Source: Anaerolineae bacterium
GTDB taxonomy: Bacteria; Chloroflexota; Anaerolineae; 4572-78; J111
Direction: 5' to 3'
NCBI GenBank assembly: GCA_020433835.1
Contig: JAGRBY010000165.1
Location: 1-12,542, forward strand
Length of the DNA: 12,542 bases
In this document: positions 5,910-12,431 of the stretch, in pieces
Layout of the letters: each line of letters opens with the position of its first letter
How positions within the stretch are numbered: the first letter of the stretch is position 1
Program-made: the position numbers and the translations under genes
Notes under the pieces: generated by a model
Seen by the model: only the letters and a program-made list of their open reading frames with translations
What the model was told of the DNA's origin: nothing
Databases searched by the model: none

Positions 5910-8456
5910 ATGCTCTCTACATTCGATAAACTGAGCCGGATGCTAACCCAGGAAAAAAGGTTGGGTTACAAGAACAAAGCAATTATGGGGGGATTTGAGA
6001 AACTGGCCCCTAATTGGTCTGAAGAAGCACGGCAAGAAGCCTCGACTGAGAATGAACGCCGTGTGATTGAGGAAGTGGTTGAGGATCTGCAGAACTATCC
6101 TAATATTGACGATGCCGATCGGCCTACCTTTGTTCATCAAATTCTGGTAAAACTCCATAAACCGGATAAGCAGTCCACATCTCATACGGCTGTTAATAAT
6201 AAACAAGAAAATAACAATAATACGCCACCGGTACAGGATTCGCCCCGTAAACCGGAGGTGAAGCAGGAAACCAAGGTCCAAGAGGCAGAAGTAACCCGCG
6301 ATTCTACGCCTCGACCCAGTACGCGCCGCAAAACTACGCGAGCCTCAACCGGTGCATCGACGCAATACAGCTCAGATAAGGATTATGCCAGCACCGGGTT
6401 AGACTCGCCCGTTACCAAATTGCCCGGCATCAAAGACGGTATGGCGCGTAAGTTGGCGAACCTGGGCATTTTTTGTATCGAAGATTTTCTGAAGCATTAT
6501 CCGCGCCGATATGATGATTATCGCGCGCTAAAGCCGATTAATCAGCTTGAATATAACGAAGATGCCACGATTATTGGCCAGGTGTGGGAGACCCGCAAAC
6601 GCCAGTCGCGCGGTAATCGGACGCTCATAACCACCATTTTAACTGATGGCACGGCGACCATCGAAGCGACCTGGTTTAACCAACCATGGTTAGAAAAAAC
6701 GTTCAAACCCGGTATGGAATTGGTGTTAAGCGGTCGCGTTGAGCAATATCTGGGCCGGTTGACGTTCCAATCGCCGGAGTGGGAAGAGCTAGATAAAGAT
6801 TTGGTTCATACCGGCCGATTGGTGCCGGTTTACCCATTGACGCAGGGCATCACTTCAAAGTGGCTGCGCAAGCAAATTCGAGGGGTGGTTAATTACTGGA
6901 GCCGGCGCTTACCCGATTATCTGCCGGACGACTCGCGCGAACGGCTGAATATGATGACGCTTGAGGAGGCATCGCGGCAAATTCATTTTCCGGATGATTG
7001 GGAAAAGCTGGAAGAAGCGCGTCGTCGGCTGGCATTTGATGAACTGTTGATGATTCAACTGGGTGTTCTGCGCCAGCGTATCGAATGGCGTGCTCAAGAA
7101 GGCCAGGCGTTGCCGGTTGCGCCGGATACGGTTGCCCGCATACTCGAGACGCTGCCGTTCCAATTGACCGGGGCGCAACGCCGGGCGCTCGATGAAATTG
7201 TAGCCGATGTGCAGACAACTGTGCCGATGAGCCGGCTGCTGCAAGGGGATGTGGGTTCCGGCAAAACTGTCGTCTCGCTCATCGCGATGGTGCTGGCTGT
7301 TTTAGATGGTGGTCAAGCCGCTATCTTGGCGCCTACGGAAATTCTGGCAGAGCAGCATTACAAAGGAATGGAGCGGTTACTGGCGGCGATAGGTGAGGCA
7401 TTTGGTCGAACGGTCACCATTAAAATGCTAACCGGCAGCGTAACCGGCGCGCAAAGAAAGGCGCTGTTAGAAGAGTTGGCTCAGGGCCAGATCGATATTT
7501 TAGTTGGCACCCACGCCATTATTCAAGGTAACGTTGGATTCAAAGATTTGCGGCTGGCGGTTATCGATGAGCAGCATCGCTTTGGGGTAGAGCAGCGCAG
7601 TGCTTTGCGCGATAAAGGCTTCAATCCCCATATGTTGGTTATGACGGCTACGCCTATTCCGCGGACACTGGCCCTTACTCTGTATGGCGATCTGGATTTG
7701 TCAATTATCGATGAGATGCCGCCGGGACGGAAGCCGATTAAAACACGCTGGCTGACTCCCCAAGAACGGGAACGCGCTTATAGCTTCATTAAATCCCAAA
7801 TTCAAAAGGGACGGCAGGCATTTATCATCTGCCCTTTGGTTGAGGAGAGCGAGAACAGCGAGGCCCGTTCGGCCATTGAAGAACATGGACGCTTGCAGAA
7901 ACAGGTTTTCTTCCGGTTGAAGCTGGGCTTATTACATGGCCGCATGAAAAGCGCTGAAAAAGAAAAAGTCATGAAAGAGTTCAACGATCAAAAGAGCCAG
8001 ATTTTGGTTTCGACATCGGTGGTTGAGGTTGGAATCGATGTGCCGAATGCATCGGTCATGCTGGTTGAAGGAGCTAATCGATTTGGGCTGGCCCAATTGC
8101 ATCAATTTCGAGGCCGGGTAGGGCGCGGTGAGCACGATAGTTACTGTTTGCTGCTGGCCGACAAAGTGACTGATGAGGCCAAAGAGCGTCTACAGGCCGT
8201 AGAGCGCACTACCAACGGTTTCGAACTGGCCGAGTCAGACTTGAAGATGCGCGGACCGGGCGAATTCTTTGGAACGCGTCAAAGCGGTTTGCCGGATTTG
8301 AAACTGGTGCAGCTTACGGATGTAAAATTGTTGGAGTTGGCCCGTGAGGAAGCTCGAATTATCTTTGAGAAAGATGAAAATTTAGAGCAACCGCACCACA
8401 GGCTGCTGGCGCGACAAGTAGAAAATTTCTGGAATAACAAGAGTGATTTAAGCTAA
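5910..8456 (+). CDS. recG: ATP-dependent DNA helicase RecG with N-terminal extension
   Basis: An 848-aa branched-DNA helicase that reverses stalled replication forks and processes recombination intermediates. Residues 1-85 form a helical N-terminal domain and 86-165 a low-complexity Asn/Thr/Ser/Lys linker. Both are extra compared with the roughly 690-aa E. coli protein. The wedge domain starts at VTKLPGIKDGMARKLANLGI (168-187) with an OB fold to about 330. Helicase motifs are complete: GDVGSGKT (446-453, Walker A), DEQH (553-556), TATPIPRT (579-586), QFRGRVGRG (732-740) and the C-terminal GPGEFFGTRQSGLPDL. N-terminal extensions of this type are known in Chloroflexi, and Thermotoga RecG is also extended. 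It starts at ATG 5910, 17 nt after the degV-like gene, with only a weak purine-rich ribosome site. The TAA overlaps the coaD ATG by one base, so the two are probably coupled. Confidence 0.97.
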   Translation: MLSTFDKLSRMLTQEKRLGYKNKAIMGGFEKLAPNWSEEARQEASTENERRVIEEVVEDLQNYPNIDDADRPTFVHQILVKLHKPDKQSTSHTAVNNKQENNNNTPPVQDSPRKPEVKQETKVQEAEVTRDSTPRPSTRRKTTRASTGASTQYSSDKDYASTGLDSPVTKLPGIKDGMARKLANLGIFCIEDFLKHYPRRYDDYRALKPINQLEYNEDATIIGQVWETRKRQSRGNRTLITTILTDGTATIEATWFNQPWLEKTFKPGMELVLSGRVEQYLGRLTFQSPEWEELDKDLVHTGRLVPVYPLTQGITSKWLRKQIRGVVNYWSRRLPDYLPDDSRERLNMMTLEEASRQIHFPDDWEKLEEARRRLAFDELLMIQLGVLRQRIEWRAQEGQALPVAPDTVARILETLPFQLTGAQRRALDEIVADVQTTVPMSRLLQGDVGSGKTVVSLIAMVLAVLDGGQAAILAPTEILAEQHYKGMERLLAAIGEAFGRTVTIKMLTGSVTGAQRKALLEELAQGQIDILVGTHAIIQGNVGFKDLRLAVIDEQHRFGVEQRSALRDKGFNPHMLVMTATPIPRTLALTLYGDLDLSIIDEMPPGRKPIKTRWLTPQERERAYSFIKSQIQKGRQAFIICPLVEESENSEARSAIEEHGRLQKQVFFRLKLGLLHGRMKSAEKEKVMKEFNDQKSQILVSTSVVEVGIDVPNASVMLVEGANRFGLAQLHQFRGRVGRGEHDSYCLLLADKVTDEAKERLQAVERTTNGFELAESDLKMRGPGEFFGTRQSGLPDLKLVQLTDVKLLELAREEARIIFEKDENLEQPHHRLLARQVENFWNNKSDLS

Positions 8457-8935
8457 TGGCTGAGGCAATTTATCCTGCAACATTCGATCCTATTACTAAT
8501 GGACATGTGGAAATCGCCGAACGTGCGGCGCGGCTCTTTGATCGGTTGGTGGTGGGCGTGTACGATAAACCGCTCAAGAATTGGCTCTTTTCAATAGAAG
8601 AGCGATTAGAAATGACGGGACAAGCCTTGGCTCATCTGGATAATGTTCAAATTGAGCGCTATGGTGGGTTAACGGTTAATTTTGCCCAAGAGAGAAACGC
8701 TACTTATATTGTGCGCGGCTTGCGGACTCTGTCTGATTTTGAGTGGGAATTGCAGCTGTCACAGGCAAACCACGGTTTAACACCGGAAATTGAAACCGTT
8801 TGCCTCTTGGCCAGCCAAAAGAACTCTTTTTTAAGCTCAAGTATTCTCAAAGAAATTGCGCTTAATGATGGTAAGATTGACCATCTGGCCCCGCCGGTGG
8901 TAGTTGCGGCTCTACGCCGTAAACTTGATGTTTAA
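8456..8935 (+). CDS. coaD: Phosphopantetheine adenylyltransferase CoaD
   Basis: A 159-aa nucleotidyltransferase of standard length that joins 4'-phosphopantetheine and ATP to give dephospho-CoA, the penultimate step of CoA synthesis. Visible motifs are YPATFDPITNGH (6-17), which includes T9 and the catalytic H17; K41, matching the substrate-binding lysine; ERLEM; VRGLRTLSDFEWE (86-98); and FLSSSILKE (125-133), which binds the triphosphate. The usual glycine of YPGxFDP is alanine here, a mild change. The ATG overlaps the recG stop (TAATG). In many bacteria rsmD lies between recG and coaD; it is absent here. CoA supply fits the nearby fatty-acid genes. The gene is followed by a 190-bp spacer, so the recG-coaD unit probably ends here, although no terminator is evident. 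Confidence 0.97.
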   Translation: MAEAIYPATFDPITNGHVEIAERAARLFDRLVVGVYDKPLKNWLFSIEERLEMTGQALAHLDNVQIERYGGLTVNFAQERNATYIVRGLRTLSDFEWELQLSQANHGLTPEIETVCLLASQKNSFLSSSILKEIALNDGKIDHLAPPVVVAALRRKLDV

Positions 8936-8945
8936 TGTGGTAGCG

Positions 8946-9046
8946 TTCAGCCTTTAGCTGTCAGCTATCAGCTTGCTTTAGATCATCTTTCGCAGTCCAA
9001 AACCGAATGGTGACGTGAGATAAAGCTGACTGCTGAAAGCGGATAG
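8946..9046. repeat. Imperfect inverted repeat of AGCTGA-type motifs
   Basis: The left segment (8946-8974) is rich in CAGCT/TCAGC units. The right segment (9022-9046) contains AAAGCTGACTGCTGAAAGC, which resembles the reverse complement of the left segment with several changes. The motif AGCTGAtAGCTGAcAGCT is internally repeated. It looks like a degraded dispersed intergenic repeat or a weak structured 3' end for coaD. Confidence 0.5.
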
Positions 9047-9074
9047 TTAAGCGTTTGCATTTAATTTGCTCGAA

Positions 9075-9080
9075 TATAAT
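9075..9080 (+). promoter_or_regulatory. Consensus -10 box TATAAT upstream of the SepIVA-like gene
   Basis: A perfect TATAAT lies 48 nt upstream of the ATG at 9128, in the spacer after coaD. The -35 is not convincing: TTGCAT at 9055-9060 has only a 14-bp spacer, and GTTTGC at 9053-9058 has 16 bp. GGGGCTATCCCC (9081-9092) directly follows and could form a 4-bp stem at the start of the transcript. This is the likely start of a unit running into DUF177 and rpmF. Confidence 0.5.
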
Positions 9081-9127
9081 GGGGCTATCCCCTTGGTACG
9101 ACAGACTTTTAATGTAAGGTGGGCGTT

Positions 9128-9604
9128 ATGGATATTCTTCACCTGATAGACCGGCTTGAAACATTAGTGACGGAAAGCTTTCATCTTCCGTTTACCTCAA
9201 ATGTTATCATTCAGGAAGATGCCTTTCTGGATATTATCGATCAAATGCGGGTGACCATTCCGGAAGAAGTAAAACTAGCAAAACGCACCGAGGCTGAACG
9301 CGAGCGGCTTATGCTCCAAGCGCAAGAGGAAGCCAATCGGTTAGTGGATATGGCCCGTGAAAAGGCCAAAGCGTTAACGGAAGATCATGAGTTGATCACG
9401 TTTGCCCAACAGCGTGCTCAAGAAATTGAAGACGATGCGCGTCGTCAGGCCGAGGAAATTTTGGGCGATACCGATGAATATATTATCGATCAGCTTAGCG
9501 AACTTGAGGAACAGCTTATGAAAACGTTAACCACTGTTCGAAACGGTTTACACCATGTCCGCGCCACCCAACCCGATTTAGAACAGCCGCAGGTTGAGCC
9601 GTAA
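9128..9604 (+). CDS. SepIVA/DivIVA-like coiled-coil protein (short form)
   Basis: A 158-aa cytoplasmic protein without signal peptide or membrane segment. An N-terminal globular part (about 1-50) reads MDILHLIDRLETLV and then LPFTSNVIIQEDAFLDIIDQ. Residues about 50-115 form a charged coiled coil (EAERERLMLQAQEEANRLVD and following), and a C-terminal part contains DEYIIDQLSELEEQL (118-132) and LHHVR. This arrangement, and its place just before DUF177 and rpmF, resembles actinobacterial SepIVA, a DivIVA-domain protein involved in cell-envelope growth and division, but the coiled coil is much shorter than in the roughly 245-aa mycobacterial protein. Such genes are often annotated vaguely as 'ATPase' because of similarity to coiled-coil ATP synthase b subunits; no nucleotide-binding motif exists. 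ATG 9128 is preferred over GTG 9119 because AAGGTGG at 9116-9122 is well placed. Confidence 0.7.
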   Translation: MDILHLIDRLETLVTESFHLPFTSNVIIQEDAFLDIIDQMRVTIPEEVKLAKRTEAERERLMLQAQEEANRLVDMAREKAKALTEDHELITFAQQRAQEIEDDARRQAEEILGDTDEYIIDQLSELEEQLMKTLTTVRNGLHHVRATQPDLEQPQVEP

Positions 9605-9643
9605 AGATAAGATGCTGTCTCGCAACGCTTAGGATAGGTTATT

Positions 9644-9671
9644 TTGAAGTTTATCCCTTTTGTTTTACAAT
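9644..9671 (+). promoter_or_regulatory. Candidate promoter for DUF177-rpmF
   Basis: TTGAAG (9644-9649) and TACAAT (9666-9671) are separated by 16 bp, matching the sigma-70 consensus at 4 of 6 and 5 of 6 positions. Transcription would start near 9678, leaving a leader of about 19 nt before ATG 9697. This would make the more upstream TTG at 9679 an unlikely start. Confidence 0.45.
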
Positions 9672-9696
9672 ATACGACTTGTGTGTCAATAAAACT

Positions 9697-10263
9697 ATGT
9701 CTACTAAACACGATACATACGGGTTGCAATTCAATGTCTCCCAGTTACTTAAGGAACCAACCGGCGCAACCCGCCATTATGAAATCAATACGCAGCTATT
9801 TGGTCAACTCGATGATGATGTTGCCGTTGTCGCACCCCTAACGGGGCAAATGAAGTTCTTGCGAACCGGATCGGAAATTTTAGTTCAAGGTACTTTACAA
9901 ACGATTATTGAAAAAAATTGCGGACGATGTTTAGAAGATTTTACGGCACCGATAGCCTTTGAGCTAGAAGAGCAGTTTTTTCCTACTATTGATGTCAATA
10001 CCGGTATCGGTGTAGAGGCTCCTGAAGACGCCGATGAAGCCAATCGAATTGATGCCCAACATACGTTGGATTTAAGCGAAGTTGTTCGGCAAGCTCTGTT
10101 TATAGAAATCGAAAGCGTTCGCTACTGCAAGCCCGATTGTAAAGGCATCTGCTTGCAGTGTGGTCAAAACCTTAACCTGGCTCAGTGTGACTGTGTCGAT
10201 GATGTCATCGACGCCCGGTGGGCCAGTTTATTGCAAAAATTAGAAACTGAAGATAAACCGTAA
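9697..10263 (+). CDS. DUF177/YceD family protein
   Basis: A 188-aa acidic protein of the DUF177 (YceD) family, almost always encoded immediately before rpmF. In E. coli and plants the family is linked to 23S rRNA/large-subunit maturation, but its exact biochemical role is unsettled. Conserved cysteines are visible as CGRC (75-78, followed by LEDF), CKPDC (144-148), CLQC (152-155) and CDC (164-166), a pattern suggesting metal binding in the C-terminal part. ATG 9697 is chosen because family members begin shortly before this point and a promoter fits it; an in-frame TTG at 9679 would add six residues. No Shine-Dalgarno is apparent before the ATG, which suggests a near-leaderless or weakly initiated message. 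It is followed by rpmF after 61 nt. Confidence 0.88.
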   Translation: MSTKHDTYGLQFNVSQLLKEPTGATRHYEINTQLFGQLDDDVAVVAPLTGQMKFLRTGSEILVQGTLQTIIEKNCGRCLEDFTAPIAFELEEQFFPTIDVNTGIGVEAPEDADEANRIDAQHTLDLSEVVRQALFIEIESVRYCKPDCKGICLQCGQNLNLAQCDCVDDVIDARWASLLQKLETEDKP

Positions 10264-10307
10264 CGCGACTCGATAATCGCGATAGGTTAATACGGATTGT
10301 TACCGTA
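10264..10307 (+). promoter_or_regulatory. Two small hairpins in the rpmF leader
   Basis: CGCGA (10264-10268) pairs with TCGCG (10277-10281), and TACGG (10291-10295) pairs with CCGTA (10303-10307), both perfectly over 5 bp. The second stem ends exactly where the rpmF ribosome binding site AGGAAAGGA (10307-10315) begins. They may influence rpmF translation or be chance structures. Confidence 0.3.
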
Positions 10308-10324
10308 GGAAAGGATTACAGATC

Positions 10325-10528
10325 ATGGGTGCATTACCAAAGCGAAAAGTTTCACGCGTTCGGCGCGACCGCCGGCGTGCACATTACTTACGCCTCGACT
10401 TACCGAAAATGGTGCATTGCCCAACCTGCAATGTGCTGCATTTATCACACCATGTATGTCGCAATTGTGGCACATACAACGGTGTTCAGGTAGTTGAAGT
10501 AAAAGTTGACACTCCAGCTACCAGCTAA
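10325..10528 (+). CDS. rpmF: 50S ribosomal protein L32
   Basis: A 67-aa basic protein with the L32 hallmark start MGALPKRKVSRVRRDRRRAH and two CxxC pairs, CPTC and CRNC, forming a zinc ribbon (the 'C+' form). It belongs to the large ribosomal subunit. It is slightly longer than the usual 57-60 aa because of an acidic VEVKVDTPATS tail. A strong ribosome binding site AGGAAAGGA ends 9 nt before the ATG. It sits in its usual place after DUF177. In proteobacteria plsX and fabH would follow; here fabD follows directly after an unusual leader. Confidence 0.96.
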   Translation: MGALPKRKVSRVRRDRRRAHYLRLDLPKMVHCPTCNVLHLSHHVCRNCGTYNGVQVVEVKVDTPATS

Positions 10529-10540
10529 ATTTTAATCTTT

Positions 10541-10548
10541 AGAGGAGG
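10541..10548 (+). promoter_or_regulatory. Strong Shine-Dalgarno AGAGGAGG far from the fabD start
   Basis: AGAGGAGG is the best Shine-Dalgarno in the window, yet it lies 54 nt upstream of the fabD ATG and cannot serve fabD directly: the fabD frame has a TAA at 10573-10575. The nearest start codon downstream is GTG 10559, 10 nt away, which opens a 15-codon reading frame. Confidence 0.7.
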
Positions 10549-10554
10549 AAGCGT

Positions 10555-10589
10555 AGCCGTGTCGGTGCCTCATAATTGGCGATACGGCT
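10555..10589 (+). promoter_or_regulatory. 10-bp hairpin between Shine-Dalgarno and fabD
   Basis: AGCCGTGTCG (10555-10564) pairs with CGATACGGCT (10580-10589) over 10 bp with one G-U wobble, leaving a 15-nt loop. It is followed by CTTGTTTTGCTTT, a moderately U-rich run, then the fabD ATG. It could be an attenuator, or a fold that shortens the distance between the strong ribosome site and fabD to about 19 nt. Confidence 0.55.
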
Positions 10590-10606
10590 CTTGTTTTGCT
10601 TTATGA
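10559..10606 (+). CDS. Putative 15-codon leader ORF overlapping fabD
   Basis: A GTG-initiated frame encodes VSVPHNWRYGSCFAL (first residue read as Met) and stops with TGA. The stop overlaps the fabD start as ATGA (ATG 10603-10605, TGA 10604-10606), the classic geometry for translational coupling by termination-reinitiation. It is served by AGAGGAGG at 10541-10548. The frame lies across the 10-bp hairpin, so a translating ribosome would open it. The peptide has no recognised homologue from inspection and has no run of one amino acid that would point to a charged-tRNA sensor. It may simply hand ribosomes to fabD, which has no ribosome site of its own. Confidence 0.5.
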   Translation: MSVPHNWRYGSCFAL

Positions 10607-11538
10607 CAGAGAATATTGCTTTTGTATTTCCTGGTCAAGGCTCTCAAGAAGTAGGTATGGGGGCCGCTCTGGCGGAAACCTCGGCTGCGGCGCGGGCTGT
10701 TTTTGAAAAAGCTGATGAAATTTTAGGTGTACCGTTAAGCCGCCTATGCTTTGAAGGCCCTGAAGAAGCGCTAAACGATACTTACAACACGCAACCTGCC
10801 TTATTTGTAACCAGCATCGCGGCTTTAGAAGCTCTGCGCGAGGCTGGTTATCAGGGCGAACCAAAATATGTAGCCGGCCACAGTTTAGGCGAGTATTCAG
10901 CCTATGTTGCAGCCGGCGTTTTGGGTTTTGAAGATGGCTTACGGTTGGTACGTGAGCGTGGTCGGCTTATGAAACAAGCCGGCGAGTTAAGTCCTGGCGG
11001 GATGGCGGCCATTTTAAAGCTGGATGATGATGCTGTGGCCAAAATTTGTCAACAGGTAACCGCTGAGGGCTACGGAACTTTACAGGTTGCCAATTATAAC
11101 TCGCCCGGCCAGCTTGTTATTTCCGGCCATGAGAAAGCTGTCGACAAAGGGGTGGAACTGGCCTTGGCAGCCAAAGCCCGCCGTGCGGTTAAACTGCCGG
11201 TCAGTATCGCGGCCCATTCGGAATTGATGCGGGTTGTTGCCGACTCATTTCGAGAGGCTGTCGATCAGGCTCCGCTCAACTTGCCAGAAATGCCAATTAT
11301 CGCTAACATTAGCGCTCAGCCTCTGGAATCGCTGGAGGCTATTCGGGAGGAAATGGAGGGCCAGTTAACGTCCTCCGTACGGTGGTCAGAATCTATCCAG
11401 TGGATGATTGGGCATGGAGTGGATACCTTTCTGGAAATCGGCTCCAAAGATGTCTTAAAGGGGCTTGTTCGCCGGATCGATAAGTCAGTCACGGCCAAAA
11501 CCGTTGGTACCCCAGATGAAATAAAAGCACTTGTGTGA
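10603..11538 (+). CDS. fabD: Malonyl-CoA:ACP transacylase FabD
   Basis: A 311-aa enzyme of standard length that moves malonyl from CoA to acyl carrier protein, supplying the extender unit for type II fatty acid synthesis. FVFPGQGSQ (7-15) provides the oxyanion-hole glutamine. GHSLGEY (92-98) holds the nucleophile S94, R119 in VRERG binds the malonyl carboxylate, and H205 in SIAAHSELM completes the dyad. NYNSPGQLVISG (164-175) is the usual core motif. ATG 10603 matches the family N-terminus (MTENIAFVFPGQG); an in-frame TTG at 10576 would add nine untypical hydrophobic residues. No ribosome site precedes the ATG, and initiation probably depends on the upstream 15-codon ORF. fabG follows after 6 nt. 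Confidence 0.96.
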   Translation: MTENIAFVFPGQGSQEVGMGAALAETSAAARAVFEKADEILGVPLSRLCFEGPEEALNDTYNTQPALFVTSIAALEALREAGYQGEPKYVAGHSLGEYSAYVAAGVLGFEDGLRLVRERGRLMKQAGELSPGGMAAILKLDDDAVAKICQQVTAEGYGTLQVANYNSPGQLVISGHEKAVDKGVELALAAKARRAVKLPVSIAAHSELMRVVADSFREAVDQAPLNLPEMPIIANISAQPLESLEAIREEMEGQLTSSVRWSESIQWMIGHGVDTFLEIGSKDVLKGLVRRIDKSVTAKTVGTPDEIKALV

Positions 11539-11544
11539 CGCCTT

Positions 11545-12294
11545 ATGTTTGATTTAACCAACAAAATTGCTGTTGTGACCGGCAGTTCGCGCGGAATTGG
11601 AGCCGGTATCGCCAAAATGCTGGCAGCGCAAGGCGCTAAGGTGGTTGTTAACCATCGCAACAGCGCCGATGAAGCCGAAGCAGTGGCGGCTGATATCAAT
11701 GAGCGAGGTGGCGAAGCGATTGTTATCCAAGCTGATGTAAGCCAAAGTGGCGAAGCTCAGAATTTGATAAAATCGGCTATTGACACCTTTGGCCAAATTG
11801 ATATACTTGTAAATAACGCTGGAACCACACGTGATAAATTGATTGTACAGTTGAAGGAGGAAGATTGGGACATTGTGCTCAATTCTAATCTTTCAAGCGT
11901 GTACCATTGCTCGAAGGCGGTTGTTCGGCCGATGATGAAAAAGCGGACCGGACGCATTATTAATATTACTTCTGTAGTGGGCTTAACGGGGCAGGCAGGC
12001 CAAACAAATTATGCGGCTTCGAAAGCCGGAATTATCGGCTTCACCAAGTCATTGGCTAAAGAAGTTGGCTCTCGTAATATTACGGTAAATGCCATTGCTC
12101 CCGGTTTTATTCCTACGGCACTTACAGAAGTTTTGCCGGAACAGCAAATGAAAGCTATCATTGAGACCACACCGGTTGGCCGCTTGGGTAGCATTGAGGA
12201 TGTGGCTGTTACCACCCTGTTTTTGGCCTCTGATGAGGCGGCTTTTATTACCGGGCAAGTGCTGTCTGTTGATGGCGGGCTTGTAATGCAGTAG
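11545..12294 (+). CDS. fabG: 3-oxoacyl-[acyl-carrier-protein] reductase FabG
   Basis: A 249-aa short-chain dehydrogenase that reduces beta-ketoacyl-ACP with NADPH, the first reduction of each elongation cycle. The Rossmann cofactor motif TGSSRGIGAGI is at 12-22, NNAG at 90-93, and the catalytic set is N115, S143, Y156 and K160 (YAASK). HR at 37-38 after the second strand fits NADP preference. The C-terminal GQVLSVDGGLVMQ is typical. SDR paralogues are numerous, but the position directly after fabD (6-nt gap) supports the FabG assignment. No clear Shine-Dalgarno is present, so coupling to fabD is likely. acpP, which often follows fabG, is not here. Confidence 0.95.
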   Translation: MFDLTNKIAVVTGSSRGIGAGIAKMLAAQGAKVVVNHRNSADEAEAVAADINERGGEAIVIQADVSQSGEAQNLIKSAIDTFGQIDILVNNAGTTRDKLIVQLKEEDWDIVLNSNLSSVYHCSKAVVRPMMKKRTGRIINITSVVGLTGQAGQTNYAASKAGIIGFTKSLAKEVGSRNITVNAIAPGFIPTALTEVLPEQQMKAIIETTPVGRLGSIEDVAVTTLFLASDEAAFITGQVLSVDGGLVMQ

Positions 12295-12431
12295 TCTAAA
12301 AGCGTGTTCGTGATTTTTATCAACACAGTATAACGTAACAGATGCGATTGTAATCGTATTTGGTATGAACATTTACATCAACCATACATGGCGCTCAACT
12401 AAATCCATAGCATTTTAGAGGAAAATGAATT
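12295..12431. other. fabG-nusB spacer with a small dyad
   Basis: No gene is present. CGATTGTAATCG (12345-12356) is a near-palindrome with 5-bp arms around GT. TATAAC at 12329-12334 could be a -10 but lacks a good -35. TAGAGGA at 12416-12422 is the ribosome binding site for nusB. Confidence 0.4.

Noticed and set aside
9119..9127. GTG 9119 as the start of the SepIVA-like gene
   Set aside because: It overlaps the AAGGTGG ribosome binding site that is correctly spaced for ATG 9128.
10576..10605. TTG 10576 as the fabD start
   Set aside because: It would add nine residues not seen in the family and has no spaced ribosome site; ATG 10603 matches the canonical FabD N-terminus.
12295..12431. acpP between fabG and nusB
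   Set aside because: No frame contains the DSL phosphopantetheine motif, and the spacer is too short.
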